A stretch of DNA of 39,452 bases from an uncultured Lachnospiraceae bacterium (GTDB taxonomy: Bacteria > Bacillota > Clostridia > Lachnospirales > Lachnospiraceae), in NCBI GenBank assembly GCA_900549665.1, contig URPH01000026.1, forward strand, positions 1 to 39,452. The letters are read 5' to 3'. The notes below the pieces were generated by a model. It was not told the DNA's origin. It saw only the letters and a list, made by a program, of their open reading frames with translations, and did no database searches. Shown here piece after piece: positions 8,137 to 17,209 of this stretch (positions are counted from its first letter, which is position 1; the number at the start of each line of letters is the position of its first letter). The translations under genes were made by a program, and so were the position numbers.

Positions 8137-10335
8137 TTATTTTCCGGCTTTGTTATCAGATTCCAGTCTGGGGAAACGGATTTCTACCTTAAACAGATCT
8201 CCGTCAACCACAACACTTATCGTACCCTGCATAAGCTCTGCAAGGCTCTTTACGATCGCCAGTCCAAGTCCGTTGCCCTCTGTGTTGCGAGACGCATCTC
8301 CTCTGTAAAAACGCTCTGTGAAATCTTCACCCTTGACGCTTAACTGCTCTCTCGATATGTTTTTAAATACGACCAGCACGCTTTCCGCTTCCGTTGTCAG
8401 ATCAATATAAGCTCTGGTATTGCAAAGAGAATACTTCATAATGTTGGTCATCAGATTGTCAAAGATCCGGAACAGATATCTGCCGTCTGCGCTTATCATG
8501 ACACTTTCTTCCGGCGCATTTAAGAAAAGCTCCACGCCTGCTTCCTTTAATTTTTCTTCATATTCTCCGGTTACCTGTAAAAGTGCCATCCGCACATCAA
8601 TCTTCTCCGGATGGATTTCCAGATTGCCGGTGGATGCTTTGGATGCCTCGATCAGATCCACGATCAGTTTCTTTAATTTATTTGACTGACGGTCAAGTAC
8701 CTCAATATATTCTCTGGCAGTCTCGCTCTCAATATCCTCTCTGCTCAAAAGATCCACATAATTGATAATGGAAGTAAGCGGCGTCTTGATATCATGCGAT
8801 ACATTGGTAATCAGCTCAGCCTTCATACGCTCCGATTTCATCTTCTGCTCTACGGCAAAATTGATGCTGTCACTGATCGCATTGATATTGTCTGCCTGAT
8901 TTTTCATATCCCATATCATATGTCTGGAATCAATCTTTGCATCAATGTTGCCTTTTGCTAACTCATCACAGACACGGTTGATCTTGCGGTATTCCCATCC
9001 AATATACAAAACCACCGGACAGAAAACGAAAACATATAAAATGATTAAAAATGCAGCTCCGCCGCCCCCGGAAAGTCCAAAGACCACGATCAGCCAGAAG
9101 CCGGCCAGCAAAACCAATGCAAGCTTCCACATCAGGATAATTTTTCCAAATGCATGGAAAATAAATGAAATAGCTTTAAAAATCCAGTACAATACACTGA
9201 CACCGAGCATAATGCCGGATAATACCAGTAATACAACAACGACATATTTCCAGTCATACAGAAAATTGAACACGGTTTCCATCTGCAAAAACAGATCCTC
9301 GTTGTGCCACAGCGACTGGCCATTGGGAACCAGCGGATCATTCAGATACGTGACAACCCAGTAATAAGTCCTGTCTGCAGAAGCATCTCCATTGCACGCA
9401 ACATCCAGGTATCCCGCTCCCATATTCAGAATTTCATTCTGGGAGATATTCTTATCCTGCAGCTCTAAGTCATCAATGATCTCAATTCTGGATACCGGGA
9501 TCTGATACTCAAAACCCGGAATTTCTATCAATAAGGTCATATCGGTCCAGTCATCATGGGCATCATCGATATAAAAAATCACATCATCCGTGGCTTCGCT
9601 TTTGTCGGCATTGGTGATCCAATACTCGGTATTTAACAGATACAGATCATCTCCGGCCTGCACATACAGCTTGTTGGTCATCCAGTCATAATAAAACCCC
9701 TGCATCTGTACCTGTTTTGCATTTTCCGTCTGATCGTGCCACACCCTTGCATAACCCCAGATATCAGTCATATCATAGTTGAGATCCGTATATTTATCCA
9801 AATAGGTCTTAAAAATATGGACATTGTTGGCATCAAAATTTTTATCAAAATTATTTGCCACATAGTTACTCATATCCGCAAGATCTTTGGTGTCGATGTC
9901 ATCCTTTTTGCTGCTGATGATTCCCATATGCAGATTGGTCTTTTCGATGGTATCCATATTATAATTGCGTCCACGGTCGGAAAGTGCCCAGATAGAATAC
10001 CGGTCCATCAAAAGCTCCATCTGATAATTCAGCATCGCCTCCCTGCCATGTCCATCCATAACACCATTATCTGCCATAAAATCAGTGGCAATTCCCAAAA
10101 AGACCGTCAGTGCACAGCTTACGACAGATATGATCATCATAACCAGTGTACTCTTTTTAAATCTTCTGTTTTTCTTTTGCTCCCATTCTGCTCTTGCGCC
10201 GGAGGAACACTTTTTTTCATATTTTTCTTTGTGCTTATTACCTTTTTTATCCCGGAATTTTTCCTCTATACCGGCAATACTTTCCCTGTCGTCTGCTTCA
10301 TTGGCAGCATCCCGGCTGTTGGTTGTTTCATCCAT
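8137..10335 (-). CDS. Sensor histidine kinase with large ectodomain
   Basis: Membrane sensor of two-component system 1, 732 residues. A charged cytoplasmic head (1-60) is followed by a first membrane segment (about 62-84), an extracellular region of about 270 residues (85-362), then further membrane segments (about 363-385, 404-420 and 427-447). The phosphoacceptor is His514 in NVSHDIKTPLTS; the ATPase domain follows with an N-box (FDNLMTNIMKYS) and GNGLGLAIVK. The kinase core resembles VanS-type kinases. The ectodomain shows no fold I recognise, and the signal is unknown. The gene starts 15 bp after the stop of its response regulator, as one operon. Confidence 0.88.
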   Translation of the reverse strand: MDETTNSRDAANEADDRESIAGIEEKFRDKKGNKHKEKYEKKCSSGARAEWEQKKNRRFKKSTLVMMIISVVSCALTVFLGIATDFMADNGVMDGHGREAMLNYQMELLMDRYSIWALSDRGRNYNMDTIEKTNLHMGIISSKKDDIDTKDLADMSNYVANNFDKNFDANNVHIFKTYLDKYTDLNYDMTDIWGYARVWHDQTENAKQVQMQGFYYDWMTNKLYVQAGDDLYLLNTEYWITNADKSEATDDVIFYIDDAHDDWTDMTLLIEIPGFEYQIPVSRIEIIDDLELQDKNISQNEILNMGAGYLDVACNGDASADRTYYWVVTYLNDPLVPNGQSLWHNEDLFLQMETVFNFLYDWKYVVVVLLVLSGIMLGVSVLYWIFKAISFIFHAFGKIILMWKLALVLLAGFWLIVVFGLSGGGGAAFLIILYVFVFCPVVLYIGWEYRKINRVCDELAKGNIDAKIDSRHMIWDMKNQADNINAISDSINFAVEQKMKSERMKAELITNVSHDIKTPLTSIINYVDLLSREDIESETAREYIEVLDRQSNKLKKLIVDLIEASKASTGNLEIHPEKIDVRMALLQVTGEYEEKLKEAGVELFLNAPEESVMISADGRYLFRIFDNLMTNIMKYSLCNTRAYIDLTTEAESVLVVFKNISREQLSVKGEDFTERFYRGDASRNTEGNGLGLAIVKSLAELMQGTISVVVDGDLFKVEIRFPRLESDNKAGK

Positions 10336-10350
10336 CCTAACAATCTCCTT

Positions 10351-11061
10351 TTATTTCTGCCATCCGTTTTCCAATTTATAGCCTCGTCCCCACACGACCT
10401 TTACAAATCGCGGGTTGGCAGGATCGATCTCGATTTTTTCACGCAAATGACGAATATGTACGGCGACCGTGCTCTCATTGCCGATTGAGATCTCATCCCA
10501 CACCTTGGTGTAAATATCCCGGGGCGAAAATACCTGTCCCGGATGACGCATTAACAGTTCCAAAATGTCGTATTCGGTTTTTGTCAATGTCAGAAGCTCT
10601 CCATCCAGATAAGCTTCCTTGGATAAATTGTTTAACATCAGCGGTCCGACACGCAATACATCCGCTTCACTCACCGGTGATGTATTGGCTGCTCCAAGCT
10701 GCATGTATCTCCTCAACTGGGATTTGACACGCGCCAAAAGCTCCACCGGATTGAACGGCTTGGTCACATAGTCATCGGCTCCGATATTCAGTCCGACAAT
10801 CTTGTCTGTATCCTCACTCTTTGCGGTCAGAAAAATAACCGGCACATTGCTTCTTTTACGGATCTCGGTGATTGTCTTCATACCATCCATGACCGGCATC
10901 ATATAGTCTAAAAGCACCAGATGAATTTCCTTTTCCTTCAGCTGCTTTAAGGCTTCCTCGCCATTGTAGGCTGTGACGACATCATAGCCTTCGCCCTTTA
11001 AATATATTTCCAGTGCTGATACGATATCCTTTTCATCATCGCAAACCAAAATACTATACAT
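10351..11061 (-). CDS. OmpR-family response regulator
   Basis: A 236-residue DNA-binding regulator of two-component system 1. The receiver domain has the acidic pair in VCDDE, phosphoacceptor Asp52 in LLDYMMP, and Lys103 in VTKPF. The C-terminal winged helix (about 130-233) ends in VVWGRGYKLE, typical of OmpR/PhoB proteins. The open frame runs 16 codons further upstream, but GAGAGGA 7 nt before the ATG at 11059-11061 favours this start. It is transcribed ahead of the histidine kinase gene. The target genes are unknown. Confidence 0.92.
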   Translation of the reverse strand: MYSILVCDDEKDIVSALEIYLKGEGYDVVTAYNGEEALKQLKEKEIHLVLLDYMMPVMDGMKTITEIRKRSNVPVIFLTAKSEDTDKIVGLNIGADDYVTKPFNPVELLARVKSQLRRYMQLGAANTSPVSEADVLRVGPLMLNNLSKEAYLDGELLTLTKTEYDILELLMRHPGQVFSPRDIYTKVWDEISIGNESTVAVHIRHLREKIEIDPANPRFVKVVWGRGYKLENGWQK

Positions 11062-11211
11062 GATTAATTCCTCTCTTCTTCCAATTGGCAAATTGAATTT
11101 CCATTTCAATTGTGATCACATTATCTATCTTAATCGAAAAATTATTAAGTTTAAAGGACTTAAATTGTTAAGATTCATTTAAAAACCTGTGCAATTCAGC
11201 TTCACAAATAT

Positions 11212-11248
11212 AAAAAGCTGCCAAAACCTCCGGTTCCGGCAACTTTTT
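11212..11248 (-). terminator. Terminator downstream of the marR gene
   Basis: AAAAAGcTGCC (11212-11222) pairs with GGCAaCTTTTT (11238-11248), with an extra CCGG-type stem in the loop. Both flanks carry A/T runs, so it could work in both directions. It lies 20 bp after the minus-strand marR stop codon. Confidence 0.75.
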
Positions 11249-11267
11249 GTTGTCATATCTTGTTTCT

Positions 11268-11729
11268 TTATATATTCATGGATTCTTCTACCATGATTTC
11301 TTCAAGCTCTTCCATTTTGTACAGGATCTTTTTAAATTCCTCCATACCGATCCGGTCTACAATCGTGGAAAAGTATTCCATCAATTTATGCTGCTGGGCT
11401 TCCATCGTTTCCTTTCCAAGCTCGGAAAGCCTGATATAAGTGCCCGACTTATCATGTGTCCAGTACACAAAGCCCTTGCCCTGTAAGTTTTTGACCATCG
11501 CGGATACCTTTTGAATAGGGATATCCAGCTCCTTGCTGACCTCAGATAAATATATTTTGTCAGCCGTATGTAAATTTAACCGTGCCACCAACAAATTCAA
11601 CACCTCGTAGTCCATAAAGGACATTTCTTTAAAAATATTTTTCAGGTGTGCGGCATCCATGGTGGAACGCAGCCTTAGTAAGGTTCTTCCTAACTGTAAA
11701 ATCTCATCCTGTTTTTTGGTTTCTGCCAT
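11268..11729 (-). CDS. MarR-family transcriptional regulator
   Basis: A 153-residue winged-helix regulator of the MarR type, expected to bind DNA as a dimer. The DNA-binding core is at about 55-105: EVSKELDIPIQKVSAMVKNL forms the helix-turn-helix, and DKSGTYIRLSELG is the wing. The C-terminal helix is rich in Glu and Met. It is a single gene with its own terminator. A quasi-palindrome 28 bp upstream of the start (11758-11778) may be its own operator. The neighbouring acylation operon lies upstream on the same strand and could be a target, but nothing in the sequence proves it. Confidence 0.88.
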   Translation of the reverse strand: MAETKKQDEILQLGRTLLRLRSTMDAAHLKNIFKEMSFMDYEVLNLLVARLNLHTADKIYLSEVSKELDIPIQKVSAMVKNLQGKGFVYWTHDKSGTYIRLSELGKETMEAQQHKLMEYFSTIVDRIGMEEFKKILYKMEELEEIMVEESMNI

Positions 11730-11757
11730 GCGATCATCCTTTCTTTTTTATTTTATC

Positions 11758-11778
11758 ATCATACGATATCTATATGAT
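11758..11778. promoter_or_regulatory. Candidate MarR operator
   Basis: ATCATA and TATGAT form perfect 6-bp arms around a 9-bp centre that itself contains GATATC. The position just upstream of marR is typical for autoregulation. Inference only. Confidence 0.4.
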
Positions 11779-11847
11779 ACCATAAAACGGAAAAGAAATT
11801 TGTAACAATTTTCTAAAATATTTTTTAACAAATTTTCCGGGGCTTCG

Positions 11848-13008
11848 TCACTGCAGGAACTGTCCGTCGCAGTGATTTAAAACCTGTGTACTGTACAAAA
11901 ACAAAACATCCGCTCCATCAAAATCAACAAACCGCCCCAGTACGTCAGATCGGATGTAGCGGATATCGACCAGCGTAACCTTGCAATAAGCCTGTGCTAA
12001 CAAGGGCGCAATACTGCTTCCAAACGAATCCCGGAATAAAACCAGCTCCCGGTCATTGCTACAATCCGGATTTTCAATTGTGATCAGTGCCCTGGAACCG
12101 GATAAAAACAGTTCATACGGATCCATTCCCTTAAGGGCCGGCTCATCATACATAGGCATTGCCTCGGCCTTTCCCGTATCATAACAGGTCACAACACACC
12201 CATCCATATAACCGGCATACAGATAAGAAAGCTTATCCGGGGCGACCGGCAGCGCCCCCTGACCATAATATACGCCATAAAACGGCACATCGGCTTCTTT
12301 CTCTTCAAATTGTCCGTAAAGATATCCGTTTCCGGTCTTTGCTTTACCGGGTTTCTCTTCATAATTACCCATTGCTAACTCAAGCTTATTTACCACCGGC
12401 AGAAGCTTTTCCTGCCTCCAGTGAAGATCGGTACGGTAATAATCATCCAGTTCAAGCTCATCCGTTAGATCGATGTATTCACTAAAGGCATCCGTTTTTT
12501 CGCGAAATCCTGCCTCAAACGCATCAAAATCCAGATATGGCACCTGTTCATGCTCCGACAGATAATCGTTTTTATCCGGGATAATTGAAAAATACACATG
12601 GCTGTTTTGAAGATATTTCTCATCAATGTATTTCATGCGGTTTAGTGCCCATGAAACAGAGTTCTCCCTTATTTCCGGATCTGTTTTCAAAATATGATCC
12701 TCAGCATAATAAATGTCGTTTACTTCTTTCTTCTGCAGCACATACAGTGAAAAGGCAGAATACAGCGTCCGAAACCGTTCTCTGCACGGAAACTGATCTA
12801 CCACATATGGCTCAAATCTGTCCATAAAGCTTTCCGTGCCCCTTGCGGTATAGATGGTCTCAAGACTTAGCTCAGGGAAAGAGTGAAGCGTCCTTCTTTC
12901 CGATACGGATACCTCTTTTTGCGGATGAAACAGACAGGCAATCAAGCCTGCTGCCAAAAGACATCCCATCAATATGATATTGCACCAGTCTTTTTTACGG
13001 TTACTCAT
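11848..13008 (-). CDS. DHHW/AlgJ-like cell-surface acyltransferase partner
   Basis: A 386-residue protein with an N-terminal membrane anchor (about 9-27) and an extracellular SGNH-hydrolase-like domain of the DHHW/AlgJ/AlgX type. Asp194 and His196 in YRTDLHWRQ match the family D-x-H-W motif, and FRDSFGSS near residue 330 is the conserved Ser-bearing motif. In characterised relatives such a protein accepts acyl groups delivered by an MBOAT membrane enzyme and passes them to a surface polysaccharide. Here it is the last gene of the DUF4358-MBOAT-DHHW operon, 25 bp behind the MBOAT gene. The acceptor polymer is unknown. Confidence 0.8.
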   Translation of the reverse strand: MSNRKKDWCNIILMGCLLAAGLIACLFHPQKEVSVSERRTLHSFPELSLETIYTARGTESFMDRFEPYVVDQFPCRERFRTLYSAFSLYVLQKKEVNDIYYAEDHILKTDPEIRENSVSWALNRMKYIDEKYLQNSHVYFSIIPDKNDYLSEHEQVPYLDFDAFEAGFREKTDAFSEYIDLTDELELDDYYRTDLHWRQEKLLPVVNKLELAMGNYEEKPGKAKTGNGYLYGQFEEKEADVPFYGVYYGQGALPVAPDKLSYLYAGYMDGCVVTCYDTGKAEAMPMYDEPALKGMDPYELFLSGSRALITIENPDCSNDRELVLFRDSFGSSIAPLLAQAYCKVTLVDIRYIRSDVLGRFVDFDGADVLFLYSTQVLNHCDGQFLQ

Positions 13009-13033
13009 AGCTTACTTTCCTTTATTACAAAAA

Positions 13034-14464
13034 TCAGAACCGGAAATACAGAAATGGATTGTAGCTTCCGTTGATCAGGTAAGCAACACAGATCAGGAAT
13101 CCGGTTGCAAGCAGTATTGGCTCCACAATGTTGAGCACCTTTTCTCCTGTTTGATATTGTCTGAGACAGTCCGTCAAATACCGGAAAAATCCACAGGCAA
13201 TGACAACAGCAATCAACAGAATAAAGAAATAGTCCCGGAAATAAAACAGACTTTCAGCCGATACGAGGCTGATATGGCCTGCACCGGACATATATTTTAA
13301 AGTTGTAAATGCATCCGACAGATCTGTAGCATTGAAGATCACAAAGCTTATGCATAAAAGCAGCCATACATAAATGTGACGGCACAATACAATTCCGGGA
13401 ATCTGTTTGGGAAGCACTTTTTCATTTTTAAGGATCGCTTTTTTTATCGTCTTCTCAATTACCAGAAAGAATGCAAAAAACATCCCCCATACCACAAACG
13501 TCCATGCAGCACCGTGCCACAATCCGGTCGCCATCCACACGATCAGGATATTGCGGATCCATTTGAGCACCGGGACACGGTTACCACCAAGCGGAATATA
13601 AAGATAATCCCTGAAAAAACCTCCAAGGGTCATATGCCAGCGGCGCCAGAAATCTGTAATACTACAGGATGCAAGGGGATAATCAAAGTTTTCGGGCAGC
13701 TCAAAGCCCATGATCTTACCAAGACCGATCGCCATATCGCTGTATCCGGAAAAGTCAAAATAGATCTGCAATGTTGCCGCTATTGCATATAGCCACACAA
13801 AGACCACTGTTACCTGTGAAGTTTCCCGATACAGATTCCCGATTTCTCCCAATGTATTAGCCAAAATCAGTTTTTTACAAAGTCCGATCACAAAACGCCT
13901 GATACCGCAGGAAATTTCCGGCACCGTAACCGTCCTCTCCGTCAGCTGCTTTTCAATATCCCGGTAACGGACAATAGGACCAGCGATCAGCTGGGGAAAC
14001 ATGGCAATATAAACTGCCAGACAAAGGAAATTCTTTTGAGCCGAAACCTTTTTATGACTGACATCCAACAGATAACTGATAATCTGAAAGGTATAAAAAC
14101 TGATGCCGATCGGCAGCGTAACAGATAAAAGGGACACCGAAAGACCCGGCAGACGATTTATATTTTCCAGAAGAAAATCCGTATATTTAAAAAAGCCGAG
14201 CACGACAAGACAAAAAGCCACAGACAAAGCTGTGACTAATTTCCTGCTGCCCGGCGTTGTGATCTTTTGAATCCATATGCCAAAAAAGTATCCGGCACAG
14301 ATCATCATCACCATTAACAACAAATACCTCGGTTCCCCCCATGCATAAAAGAAAAGACTGCCAAGCAGTAAAACTGCGTTGGCAAATTTCTTTGGCACGA
14401 TAAAATAACAGATCAGAAAAACCGGTAAAAAATAAAACAAAAAAGTAATACTTGAAAAAAGCAT
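13034..14464 (-). CDS. MBOAT family O-acyltransferase (AlgI/DltB-like)
   Basis: A 476-residue polytopic membrane protein with about ten or more hydrophobic segments. Family motifs include FDFSGYSDMAIGLG, FWRRWHMTLGGFFRDYLYIP and TGLWHGAAWTF, which carries the conserved catalytic histidine. AlgI/PatA/DltB proteins move acyl (often acetyl) groups across the membrane to a partner that modifies exopolysaccharide, peptidoglycan or teichoic acid. The partner is most likely the AlgJ-like protein encoded next. There are no dlt genes nearby, so D-alanylation is less likely than O-acetylation. It lies 18 bp behind the lipoprotein gene. Confidence 0.88.
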   Translation of the reverse strand: MLFSSITFLFYFLPVFLICYFIVPKKFANAVLLLGSLFFYAWGEPRYLLLMVMMICAGYFFGIWIQKITTPGSRKLVTALSVAFCLVVLGFFKYTDFLLENINRLPGLSVSLLSVTLPIGISFYTFQIISYLLDVSHKKVSAQKNFLCLAVYIAMFPQLIAGPIVRYRDIEKQLTERTVTVPEISCGIRRFVIGLCKKLILANTLGEIGNLYRETSQVTVVFVWLYAIAATLQIYFDFSGYSDMAIGLGKIMGFELPENFDYPLASCSITDFWRRWHMTLGGFFRDYLYIPLGGNRVPVLKWIRNILIVWMATGLWHGAAWTFVVWGMFFAFFLVIEKTIKKAILKNEKVLPKQIPGIVLCRHIYVWLLLCISFVIFNATDLSDAFTTLKYMSGAGHISLVSAESLFYFRDYFFILLIAVVIACGFFRYLTDCLRQYQTGEKVLNIVEPILLATGFLICVAYLINGSYNPFLYFRF

Positions 14465-14482
14465 ATCTGTCTTATATTTCCT

Positions 14483-15043
14483 TTACTGATAGATTTCATC
14501 AGCTACAACCGATGCTCCGTCAAGTTCCTCGTAGCCTTTCATAAAATCATCTACAATGTCGGTTGCTCCATATGCATAGATCACATAACTGCCCATACTG
14601 ACAATTTTAATTTTATCAGGAAAACCGCACATAAACTGATTGCCAAGAAATTTATCCTTGATCTTTGCAGCTGCGTCCTCACAGCTCATGCTTCCCATAT
14701 GCACTGCAACTGCGGTAAATGTATTCCCATTCATCATGTGCGAAAGTGTCGCTGCATCCGTGATATCCTTTTGCACATCCTCCGGAACCAAGAATGTATA
14801 TGTCAGCGCATCTGTATCGGATAAGTCCACGCTGGCAGGCGCATCCTCAACAGCCGTTTCCATACTGCCACCGACAACCGGAAATGTCTCCGGCATCTGA
14901 TTCCACGCTTCTGCCAGAACAGAAACTGCATCCGGAAATGCTGCATCCACATCATTTGCTGCCCCTTCATTTTTGGATTGGCAGCCTGTAAGTGCCATAA
15001 CAAGGCCTATCATCATCAAAAAAGAAATTATGGTTTTCTTCAT
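14483..15043 (-). CDS. DUF4358-type lipoprotein
   Basis: A 186-residue predicted lipoprotein. A hydrophobic signal ends in a lipobox (ALTGC, Cys21), so the mature protein would be lipid-anchored outside. The body resembles the DUF4358 family, often encoded with MBOAT and DHHW proteins in gut Firmicutes; its molecular role is not established. The context suggests an accessory subunit of the acylation machinery. It is the first gene of the operon, with a TATAAT-type -10 box and two 10-bp direct repeats upstream. Confidence 0.75.
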   Translation of the reverse strand: MKKTIISFLMMIGLVMALTGCQSKNEGAANDVDAAFPDAVSVLAEAWNQMPETFPVVGGSMETAVEDAPASVDLSDTDALTYTFLVPEDVQKDITDAATLSHMMNGNTFTAVAVHMGSMSCEDAAAKIKDKFLGNQFMCGFPDKIKIVSMGSYVIYAYGATDIVDDFMKGYEELDGASVVADEIYQ

Positions 15044-15075
15044 AATCCTGTTACCTCTTATCTTTCATGGTCGTT

Positions 15076-15108
15076 ATTATACATCATTTTGTTGTAACTA
15101 TACATCAT
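15076..15108 (-). promoter_or_regulatory. Promoter region with 21-bp-spaced direct repeats upstream of DUF4358 operon
   Basis: On the minus strand TATAAT (15076-15081) gives a -10 box without a good -35. TATACATCAT (plus-strand sense) occurs twice, at 15078-15087 and 15099-15108. The 21-bp period equals two helical turns, and the proximal copy overlaps the -10 box. This looks like a site for a regulator binding two half-sites on one DNA face. Inference. Confidence 0.45.
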
Positions 15109-15133
15109 CTGCATATTTACTTCAATATAACAG

Positions 15134-15179
15134 AAAGCCGGAAAGATTGCTATCTTTATCTCAATCCCTCCGGCTTTTT
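15134..15179. terminator. Terminator-like hairpin after aspS
   Basis: AAAGCCGGA (15134-15142) pairs with TCCGGCTTT (15169-15177), with an inner AAAGAT/ATCTTT stem. The better T-run is on the plus strand; on the minus strand (aspS direction) the run is short. It probably separates aspS from the acylation operon. Confidence 0.6.
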
Positions 15180-15203
15180 CATACAATTTTGATATCAGTC
15201 CTC

Positions 15204-16949
15204 TTAGTCTCTGACCTTGATATGAACCTCACGAAGCTGCTGCTCGGTAACCTCACCGGGAGCTCCACACATCAGATCCTGGGCATTGCCGTTCATCGGG
15301 AAGGCAATGACTTCACGGATATTTTCCTCGTTCTTTAACAGCATGATCATACGGTCAACACCGGGTGCCATACCTGCGTGCGGCGGCGCACCATACTGGA
15401 ATGCATTGTAAAGTGCTCCAAACTTCTGCTGCAGATCTTCCTCTGTGTAACCTGCAATTTCAAATGCCTTGACCATGATGTCCAGACTGTGGTTGCGGAC
15501 AGCGCCGGAGGATAATTCCACACCGTTGCACACGATATCATACTGATAAGCCAGAATATCGAGAGGATCCATATTGTTTAATGCATCCAGCCCGCCCTGA
15601 GGCATAGAGAATGGATTGTGTGTAAAGATGATCTTCTTTTCTTCCTCGTCATACTCGTACATCGGGAAATCATTGATAAAGCAGAAACGGAATGCATTCT
15701 TTTCGATGAGATCCAGTCTTGTTGCGATCTCGGTACGAAGCTGGCCTGCATAGTTGGCAGCCTTTGCTTCCTTATCTGCGATAAAGAAGATGGTGTCTCC
15801 TGCCTTCAAACCGGCAAGCTGTGCGATCTCCTCTTTCATATCATCCGGGATAAATTTATCAATCGGTCCCTTGTAAGTCATATCATCAAGTACTTCCAGG
15901 TATCCTAAGCCGCCCATGCCGATAGACTGTGCATACTTAAGAAGCTTTTCATGCTGGCCTTTGGAAAGCTTTGCATGTACATTGATCGCACGTACTGTCT
16001 TTTTGTGGAAGGGCTTGAATGTACATCTCTGGAAAAAGTCTGTCACGTCCACGATAACCAATGGATTTCTAAGGTCCGGTTTGTCGGAGCCGTATTTTAA
16101 CATAGCTTCCTTGTAGCTGATAACCGGGTAAGGTGCTGCTGTGACAAATGCACCTTCCGGAGCAAATTTTTCAAAGGTTGCTGTCAGGATTTCTTCTCCG
16201 ACACGGAAAACATCTTCCTGTGTCGCAAAGCTCATTTCAAAATCCAGCTGATAAAACTCTCCGGGTGAACGGTCTGCTCTTGCATCCTCATCACGGAAGC
16301 AGGGAGCGATCTGGAAGTATTTATCAAATCCGGATACCATAAGCAGCTGTTTGTACTGCTGGGGTGCCTGAGGTAAAGCATAAAATTTACCTTTGTATTT
16401 ACGTGACGGAACGATATAGTCACGGGCACCTTCGGGTGATGATGCACAAAGGATCGGTGTCTGGATTTCCAAAAATCCCATCTCTGTCATCTTCTGACGT
16501 AAAAAACTGATGACCTGTGAACGGAATACAATGTTGTCTTTTACTTTTTTGTTTCTCAGATCAAGATAACGGTATTTCAATCTCAGATCTTCGCGGATTT
16601 CCTTGGAAGTCTGTACTTCGAAAGGAAGCTGTTTGTATACCTTGCCTAAAATCTCAACCTTGTGTGCCTCCAGTTCGATAGTACCGGTCGGGATCTTGGG
16701 ATTGTAGGTCTCTTCATCACGATGCTGTACCAGACCTTCAACACTGATACAATCTTCTTTATTGATACCGTCAAGTAAAGAGGTATCTCTCATAACGACC
16801 TGCATAACACCGTACATATCTCTTAAGTCAATAAAGGATACGCCTCCGTGGTCACGGATATTTTCTACCCAGCCGGCAATCCTTAATGTACTGTCAACGT
16901 CTGCTTCTGTAATCTGATTCATCGTATGGTCACGATAAATGTTTGACAT
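15204..16949 (-). CDS. aspS: Aspartyl-tRNA synthetase, probably non-discriminating
   Basis: Class IIb synthetase, 581 residues, bacterial type: N-terminal OB-fold anticodon domain (about 20-105), then a catalytic core with SSPEGARDY, motif 2 around FRDEDARADRSPGEFYQ, the bacterial insertion domain, and motif 3 in APGVDRMIML. In the OB-fold the sequence is RDHGGV (His34). A His here is found in relaxed AspRS enzymes such as the Pseudomonas one, while the E. coli discriminating enzyme has Leu, so mischarging of tRNA-Asn for amidation is plausible. The frame is open 37 codons further into the T-box, but AAGGAGGAG 8 nt before the ATG at 16947-16949 decides the start. Controlled by the upstream T-box. 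Confidence 0.95.
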   Translation of the reverse strand: MSNIYRDHTMNQITEADVDSTLRIAGWVENIRDHGGVSFIDLRDMYGVMQVVMRDTSLLDGINKEDCISVEGLVQHRDEETYNPKIPTGTIELEAHKVEILGKVYKQLPFEVQTSKEIREDLRLKYRYLDLRNKKVKDNIVFRSQVISFLRQKMTEMGFLEIQTPILCASSPEGARDYIVPSRKYKGKFYALPQAPQQYKQLLMVSGFDKYFQIAPCFRDEDARADRSPGEFYQLDFEMSFATQEDVFRVGEEILTATFEKFAPEGAFVTAAPYPVISYKEAMLKYGSDKPDLRNPLVIVDVTDFFQRCTFKPFHKKTVRAINVHAKLSKGQHEKLLKYAQSIGMGGLGYLEVLDDMTYKGPIDKFIPDDMKEEIAQLAGLKAGDTIFFIADKEAKAANYAGQLRTEIATRLDLIEKNAFRFCFINDFPMYEYDEEEKKIIFTHNPFSMPQGGLDALNNMDPLDILAYQYDIVCNGVELSSGAVRNHSLDIMVKAFEIAGYTEEDLQQKFGALYNAFQYGAPPHAGMAPGVDRMIMLLKNEENIREVIAFPMNGNAQDLMCGAPGEVTEQQLREVHIKVRD

Positions 16950-16995
16950 ATCTGTCTCCTCCTTATTAAACCGATTTGTTTTGAACGGAGCGCAT

Positions 16996-17205
16996 AAAAA
17001 AAGTCCGTTCTGAAACATTGCTTGTCTCAGGACGAACATATCATAAGTCCGCGGTGCCACCTGAATTACTGAATACAGTCACTCAAATCAATTGTACTGG
17101 CTGGTAAAGCTGTTATTCACACCGTTTCACTTTGCAAGGCTCTCACCATCCCTCGCTCGCTGGGAACGATAAACTGTGCTACTCGTCTTCGTCATTGCCA
17201 TTTGA
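16996..17205 (-). ncRNA. T-box leader of aspS (predicted specifier AAC, Asn)
   Basis: A tRNA-sensing leader on the minus strand. The T-box core AGGTGGCACCGCGG is at 17049-17062; its UGGC pairs with a tRNA ending GCCA, that is discriminator G, which fits both tRNA-Asp and tRNA-Asn. A terminator follows (16996-17033): GTCCTGAGAC and GTTTCA...GGAC arms, then seven Ts. In Stem I, AGTA (17180-17183) and GAA (17116-17118) face each other below the stem GCACaGTTT/AAACgGTGT, as in the specifier-loop E motif. The codon position after GAAT is AAC (17112-17114), followed by A, which would be Asn rather than Asp. The T-box call is firm; the specifier is my hand-folded inference. Confidence 0.9.
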
Positions 17206-17209
17206 TGAT

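Noticed and set aside
16950..17060. N-terminal extension of AspRS by 37 codons
   Set aside because: The segment is the T-box antiterminator and terminator read in frame; a strong ribosome binding site lies just before the later ATG.
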